A DNA stretch of 8,326 nucleotides from an uncultured bacterium (GTDB taxonomy: Bacteria; Cyanobacteriota; Vampirovibrionia; Gastranaerophilales; Gastranaerophilaceae), in NCBI GenBank assembly GCA_900554385.1, contig USHE01000083.1, forward strand, positions 1-8,326, read 5' to 3'. Shown here piece by piece: positions 4,754-8,326 of the stretch. The stretch's first letter is position 1; the number at the start of each line of letters is the position of its first letter. The translations under genes and the position numbers were made by a program. The notes below the pieces were generated by a model. The model ran no database searches, was not told the origin of the DNA, and was given only the letters and a program-made list of their open reading frames with translations.

Positions 4754-6505
4754 ATGACAGATAAAAAAACATTATTCATAGACGGTAAAGAAGTTGAATT
4801 TACAGATGAACCAAACCTGCTGGAAGTAATCAGAAAAGCTGGTATGAATGTTCCAACTTTCTGTTATCGTCCTGACTTAACGCAATTCGGTGCATGCAGA
4901 ATGTGCGTTGTTGAAGTTGAAGGCAGAGGAATTCAATCTTCCTGCACAATGCCGCCGGAAAACGGATTAAAAATCCACCTTAACACAGAAAAAACAAGAA
5001 GAATAAGAAAAACAGTTCTAGAACTTCTTCTGGCAAACCATGACAAAGAATGTTTAACCTGTGAAAAATCAGGCAACTGCGACCTGCAAAGATATGCAGA
5101 AGAATACGGAATAAGAAAAATCAGATACGCTGAAAAATCTGCAGAAGAATACCTTCCGATAGATGACAGTTCACCGTCCATCGTTAGAGATCCAAACAAA
5201 TGTATCCTATGCGGAGCCTGCGTAAGAGCCTGCGCCGAATTTCAAGGTCATGCTGTACTTGGATTTGCAAACAGAGGTTCAAAAACAGTTGTTCAGCCTA
5301 TGAACGGCAGACCATTAGGTGAAGTTGACTGCGTAAACTGTGGTCAATGTGCAGCGGTATGTCCAACAGGTGCGTTAACTATAAAGTCAGATATCGAAAG
5401 AGTTTGGGGCGAAATCACAAACAAAGAAAAAACTGTTGTAGTTCAAATGGCTCCGGCAACCAGAGTTGCCCTTGGCGAAATGTTTGGACTTAAACCAGGG
5501 TTAAATACAATAGGATTAATGAATGCCGCATTAAGAAAAATCGGCTTTGACAAGGTTTACGATACAAACTTCTCGGCAGACTTAACAATATTGGAAGAAG
5601 CCACCGAATTTTTAGGAAGACTAAAATCAGGGCAAAACTTGCCATTATTTACATCCTGCTGTCCGGCATGGGTAAAATACCTTGAAGATCAGCATCCGGA
5701 TATGCTGCACCATTTATCTACCTGCAAATCTCCAATGTCAATGTTATCACCGGTGTTAGTTGATTTAGTTCCAACACAGCTTGGTATTGAACGTGAAAAC
5801 CTTGTAGTTGTAGCGATAATGCCTTGCACGGCTAAAAAGTACGAATGCAAACGTCCGGAACTCGCACGAAACGGCAGACCTGATACAGATTATGTATTAA
5901 CAACACAGGAATTGGGCAGAATGATTAAAGAAGCAGGTATTAACTTCAATACATTGGAACCAGAAAATCACGATTATCCGTTTGGAGAATATTCAGGTGC
6001 GGCAACTATATTCGGCGCATCAGGCGGGGTTGCGGAGGCTGCAGTAAGAACAGCTTATGAATTTGTAACCGGAGAAGAACTAAATGATGTTGATTTTAAA
6101 CCTTTACGAGGAACTTCCAACCGCTCAAGAGATGTAGAACTTGATATAAAAGGTACAAAACTTGTCGTACGTGTAGTTTCAACATTAAAAGAAGCAGAAA
6201 AATCACTCCAAGAAATCAAAGCCGGTACAGCACCTATCCAAATGCTTGAAGTTATGGCATGTCCTGGCGGATGTATTAACGGCGGCGGACAACCAAGAAG
6301 CTGCGACGACAGCAAAATAAAAGGTGAACGTGCTGAAGGTTTATACAAAGAAGACAGTGAGCTTCCTTTAAGAAAATCTCATAAAAATCCATCAATTCAA
6401 AAGCTTTATCAGGAATATCTTGAACAACCTAATTCACATAAAGCACACGAAATTCTGCACACAATTTATTCTGATAAATTCGCAGGTTCATACAAAGACA
6501 TTTAA
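4754..6505 (+). CDS. hydA: [FeFe] hydrogenase catalytic subunit HydA/HndD
   Basis: This subunit reversibly reduces protons to H2 at the H-cluster and is cytosolic (no signal peptide). The 583 residues contain, in order: an N-terminal NuoG-like [2Fe-2S] domain (C37, C48, C51, C64); a His-Cys3 [4Fe-4S] site (H96, C100, C103, C109); two ferredoxin [4Fe-4S] clusters (C150/153/156/160 and C193/196/199/203); the H-cluster domain; and a C-terminal small-subunit-like region (about 535-575, SHKAHEILHT). H-cluster motifs are complete: L1 TSCCPAW (C302 proton relay, C303 ligand), L2 MPCTAKKYE (C358, K361) and L3 MACPGGCINGGGQP (M501, C503, C507). Length and architecture match Desulfovibrio HndD; the extra C-terminal [2Fe-2S] domain of Thermotoga HydA is absent. 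An AAAAGGAA site precedes the ATG. With hydC and hydB this is a group A3-like, probably bifurcating enzyme; the group is inferred from context. Assembly needs HydE, HydF and HydG, not seen here. Confidence 0.97.
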   Translation: MTDKKTLFIDGKEVEFTDEPNLLEVIRKAGMNVPTFCYRPDLTQFGACRMCVVEVEGRGIQSSCTMPPENGLKIHLNTEKTRRIRKTVLELLLANHDKECLTCEKSGNCDLQRYAEEYGIRKIRYAEKSAEEYLPIDDSSPSIVRDPNKCILCGACVRACAEFQGHAVLGFANRGSKTVVQPMNGRPLGEVDCVNCGQCAAVCPTGALTIKSDIERVWGEITNKEKTVVVQMAPATRVALGEMFGLKPGLNTIGLMNAALRKIGFDKVYDTNFSADLTILEEATEFLGRLKSGQNLPLFTSCCPAWVKYLEDQHPDMLHHLSTCKSPMSMLSPVLVDLVPTQLGIERENLVVVAIMPCTAKKYECKRPELARNGRPDTDYVLTTQELGRMIKEAGINFNTLEPENHDYPFGEYSGAATIFGASGGVAEAAVRTAYEFVTGEELNDVDFKPLRGTSNRSRDVELDIKGTKLVVRVVSTLKEAEKSLQEIKAGTAPIQMLEVMACPGGCINGGGQPRSCDDSKIKGERAEGLYKEDSELPLRKSHKNPSIQKLYQEYLEQPNSHKAHEILHTIYSDKFAGSYKDI

Positions 6506-6511
6506 ACAAGT

Positions 6512-6542
6512 AAAAAACTCCCGATTAAATCGGGAGTTTTTT
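6512..6542 (+). terminator. Intrinsic terminator of the hydrogenase operon
   Basis: ACTCCCGAT (6517-6525) pairs with ATCGGGAGT (6529-6537), loop TAA. The stem is flanked by AAAAA (6512-6516) and TTTTT (6538-6542). It begins 6 bases after the hydA stop. The A-run upstream means it also works on the minus strand, where it would back up termination of the convergent ompH-like gene. Confidence 0.93.
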
Positions 6543-6548
6543 ATATAT

Positions 6549-6577
6549 AAAGATGCGTTTTTCAACGCATCTTTTTT
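6549..6577. terminator. Second, convergent-side terminator
   Basis: AAAGATGCGTT (6549-6559) pairs with AACGCATCTTT (6564-6574), an 11-bp stem with loop TTTC. The plus strand continues into a T-run to 6577. On the minus strand it lies 20 bases beyond the stop of the ompH-like gene and is followed by TTTATATAT, so it probably serves that gene chiefly and hydA as a back-up. Confidence 0.88.
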
Positions 6578-6594
6578 AATTATTCAAATTTAGT

Positions 6595-7059
6595 TTACTT
6601 AACAACTTTGATAATTTCTGCAGTAATTTCATCTCCGCCGTAAAGAACTACACCTTTAGCCAAAACGATTTTGTAATTTTTAGCTTTTGCTTGAGTTTCA
6701 ATTGTCTTAGAAATGTTGTTGTCAATTGCACTCAATTTAGCAGTGTATTCTTTTTCCAACTTATCTCTTTTTGCCATAAGTTCTTTAGAATACTTATCTT
6801 CCAGAGCTTTTTTCTTCTTCTCATCAGAAACTGCAGCTACATTTTTTCTTGCATTTTCAACATATTTGACAATTTCAGTAGCTTTAGTCTGTTGTTCTTT
6901 TTTCAAAGCTTTAACCTGAGCTGACGATGCAACAACTTTAGAAACATCAACCACCGCAACTTTATAGCTTGGCGGAACATCTGACATTGCAAAATTATTA
7001 ACAGACATTCCAAGAACAAATGCTGCAAGTCCAAGTGCTGTCATTCCGAATTTTTTCAT
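6595..7059 (-). CDS. OmpH/Skp-family periplasmic chaperone
   Basis: Skp/OmpH proteins are trimeric periplasmic chaperones that hold unfolded outer-membrane proteins between the Sec translocon and the BAM complex. This 154-residue protein has the family length. It has an N-terminal signal peptide (MKKFGMTALGLAAFVLGMSV, cleavage likely around residues 24-26). A beta-strand YKVAVVDVSKVVASSAQVKAL (32-52) follows, then a long Lys/Glu-rich helical coiled-coil arm (about 48-118) and the closing strands YKIVLAKGVVLYGGDEIT (129-146), typical of the family. The ATG at 7059 has a near-perfect Shine-Dalgarno AAAGGAGG at 7072-7065. It is convergent with hydA and divergent from the TpsB-like porin, a plausible client. 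No clear promoter was found. The family assignment is strong; the chaperone role is inferred from it. Confidence 0.9.
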   Translation of the reverse strand: MKKFGMTALGLAAFVLGMSVNNFAMSDVPPSYKVAVVDVSKVVASSAQVKALKKEQQTKATEIVKYVENARKNVAAVSDEKKKKALEDKYSKELMAKRDKLEKEYTAKLSAIDNNISKTIETQAKAKNYKIVLAKGVVLYGGDEITAEIIKVVK

Positions 7060-7260
7060 TTTATCCTCCTTTATAACTCTCCGATACTATGTGCCGTACA
7101 TTGATAAAATGATATTTAACTAAAAGCATCATTTAAAAATGTGAACTTTTGATAAGCACCTTTACAACACGGTAGTAATCCTATATAATAATAACAGGTC
7201 AATTACCAAATTTACCAGTTTATAAACTTTTGTAAATATATTGCAATAAAAATTAAGATT

Positions 7261-7289
7261 TTGTTTTTATTTTAATATCTAAGTATAAC
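7261..7289 (+). promoter_or_regulatory. Probable promoter of the TpsB-like gene
   Basis: TTGTTT (7261-7266, 3 of 6 to -35), a 17-bp spacer and TATAAC (7284-7289, 5 of 6 to -10) give a start near 7296 and a leader of about 36 nt. The rest of the 273-bp divergent gap (7060-7332) is AT-rich. It holds only a weak AAATGAT/ATCATTT inverted repeat (7107-7113 and 7128-7134), and I see no gene in it. Confidence 0.5.
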
Positions 7290-7332
7290 AATAGAGATAA
7301 ACTGAATATACAGTACAAACAAAAGGTGTATG

Positions 7333-8326
7333 ATGGAAAAGAATCAAATGAAATTGAATTTATCAAAGGCATTATTAGGATTATGTTCCTGTTTTGCCCT
7401 TGCTATTCCTGCATCTGTTACCCCAGTATTTGCTGCACCGGATATGCCGATTTTAAATCAAATCCAAATGGAAAGTGGAACAAATTACAGACACAATACA
7501 GATTCTTTGGAATTAAAACGTGAACAAGAATACATTAAAGAAGATTACAACAGGTATGAACGTCGCAAAAACGCAGTTCAAAATCCGAGCAAAGAAAATC
7601 AGGTTATCAAAAATTATGACCCGAACGGATCTTTAATGCAAGCTCAGGTTGAAGACATAGATACGAAGGGCGTGTATGTAAACTCAGTAGAAGTTTCTCC
7701 TTCTGAAATCCTGACTAAAGAAGAAATTGACAATATTATCCGACCTATTATCGGGAAAAATGTTTTTATTGGTGATATCACAAGCGTGGTTAACCAGATT
7801 AACCAGTTGTATGCCTCAAAAGGTTTTGTAACAGCAAAAGCATTTTTACCGGAACAAACAGTTACTAACGGAAATATTTATATTGAACTCGTAGAAAGTC
7901 GAGTCGGAAATATTACAGTTCAACAAAATAAATATACAAGAGATAAATACATTACAGACAGATTACCGCAGAAAAAAGGCGATTTGTTTGATATCGTTGA
8001 GCTTGAAAAAGATATCCTTGATTTCAACAGATATAACGAAGGCGTAAATCTTTCAGCAAACCTAAAAGCCGGTGAAGCTGACGGCACAACAGATATTGAA
8101 ATTACGGCTCACGAAAGCTTCCCTTTCCATGTTGTTGGTGTAATGGATAACGCAGGTCGTTACACTACCGGTCATCTTAGAGGCGGTGCTATGATTTATG
8201 CGGACAGCCTTTTCCATAACCGAGATAAGTTATCCATCGGTTCTTATTTCAGCGGAGGTTCTGTTAGCCCGTTTGTAGATTACAATTTTCCTGTTATCAG
8301 AAATGTCGGACGCCTCGGTTTTATGT
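7333..8326 (+). CDS. Two-partner secretion outer-membrane transporter (TpsB; FhaC/ShlB-like), 3' end outside window
   Basis: TpsB proteins export a large TpsA partner (adhesin or haemolysin) across the outer membrane. The visible 331 residues begin with a signal peptide ending VFA-AP (cleavage likely after residue 34). A charged helical stretch (about 57-82), rich in Glu, Arg and Tyr, corresponds in position to the plug helix and linker of FhaC. POTRA 1 (about 113-190; VNSVEVSPSEILTKEEI, LYASKGFVTAKAFLP) and POTRA 2 (about 191-260; VGNITVQQN, FNRYNEGVNLSANLKAG) follow. The barrel then begins (VVGVMDNAGRYTTGHLRGG, SLFHNRDKLSIGSY). Two ATGs are adjacent (7330, 7333). I choose 7333 because AAAAGG (7321-7326) is six bases from it but only three from 7330. 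The frame is open to the window end, so barrel and partner gene are unseen. Confidence 0.92.
   Translation, partial: MEKNQMKLNLSKALLGLCSCFALAIPASVTPVFAAPDMPILNQIQMESGTNYRHNTDSLELKREQEYIKEDYNRYERRKNAVQNPSKENQVIKNYDPNGSLMQAQVEDIDTKGVYVNSVEVSPSEILTKEEIDNIIRPIIGKNVFIGDITSVVNQINQLYASKGFVTAKAFLPEQTVTNGNIYIELVESRVGNITVQQNKYTRDKYITDRLPQKKGDLFDIVELEKDILDFNRYNEGVNLSANLKAGEADGTTDIEITAHESFPFHVVGVMDNAGRYTTGHLRGGAMIYADSLFHNRDKLSIGSYFSGGSVSPFVDYNFPVIRNVGRLGFM

Noticed and set aside
7342..7392. Lipoprotein signal (LGLCSC) in the TpsB N-terminus
   Set aside because: The residues before the cysteines do not fit a lipobox, and a normal signal-peptidase I site follows at VFA-AP.
7326..7523. 65-codon frame starting at GTG 7326
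   Set aside because: It overlaps the TpsB gene in another frame, which has the signal peptide, POTRA domains and correctly placed ribosome site.
1..8326. CRISPR array, insertion sequence, rRNA or tRNA genes
   Set aside because: No regularly spaced repeats, transposase frames, terminal inverted repeats bounding a gene, or structural-RNA signatures were seen.

Overview
The window looks like the end of a metagenome or short-read contig. It comes from an anaerobic, low-GC, diderm (Gram-negative-type) bacterium using the standard bacterial code. Three things point to the Gastranaerophilales/Vampirovibrionia (Melainabacteria) branch near Cyanobacteria: a pilin starting MKKAFTLAEVLITLG, an outer-membrane chaperone and a two-partner-secretion porin alongside an NAD-linked [FeFe] hydrogenase, and AT-rich codon use. 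This placement is an inference; Elusimicrobia or another anaerobic diderm is possible.

Layout. 1-24 is Illumina adapter, not genome. 25-507 (-) is a type IV pilin-like protein cut by that edge. 508-616 holds back-to-back promoters whose -35 elements overlap. They drive the pilin leftward and a small Cro/C1-type regulator (617-820) rightward, the latter probably as a leaderless mRNA. Endonuclease III (852-1499) follows, probably also with its own promoter inside the regulator gene, then an unrecognised 165-residue protein (1567-2064).

The centre (2263-6505) is a hydrogenase operon: hydC (NuoE-like, 2263-2757), hydB (NuoF-like, 2759-4414) and hydA ([FeFe] catalytic subunit, 4754-6505). By homology this is a soluble HydABC/Hnd-type NAD(P)-linked, probably electron-bifurcating, enzyme. 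Electrons would pass between NAD(H) at HydB, ferredoxin, and the H-cluster of HydA. The most striking feature is an in-frame TAA at 4412-4414. It separates HydB from its usual C-terminal 2x[4Fe-4S] ferredoxin domain, which continues intact in the same frame to 4621. The domain is either detached as a small ferredoxin (ATG at 4442) or cut off by a mutation or sequence error. A 130-nt spacer with three consecutive hairpins separates this from hydA. No hydrogenase maturation genes (hydE/F/G) lie in the window.

Two tandem hairpin terminators (6512-6577) end the operon and face a convergent OmpH/Skp-like periplasmic chaperone (6595-7059, -). Divergent from it, a TpsB/FhaC/ShlB-type outer-membrane transporter (7333 to the window end) carries a signal peptide, two POTRA domains and the start of its beta-barrel. 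Chaperone and porin together suggest a small envelope-biogenesis neighbourhood.
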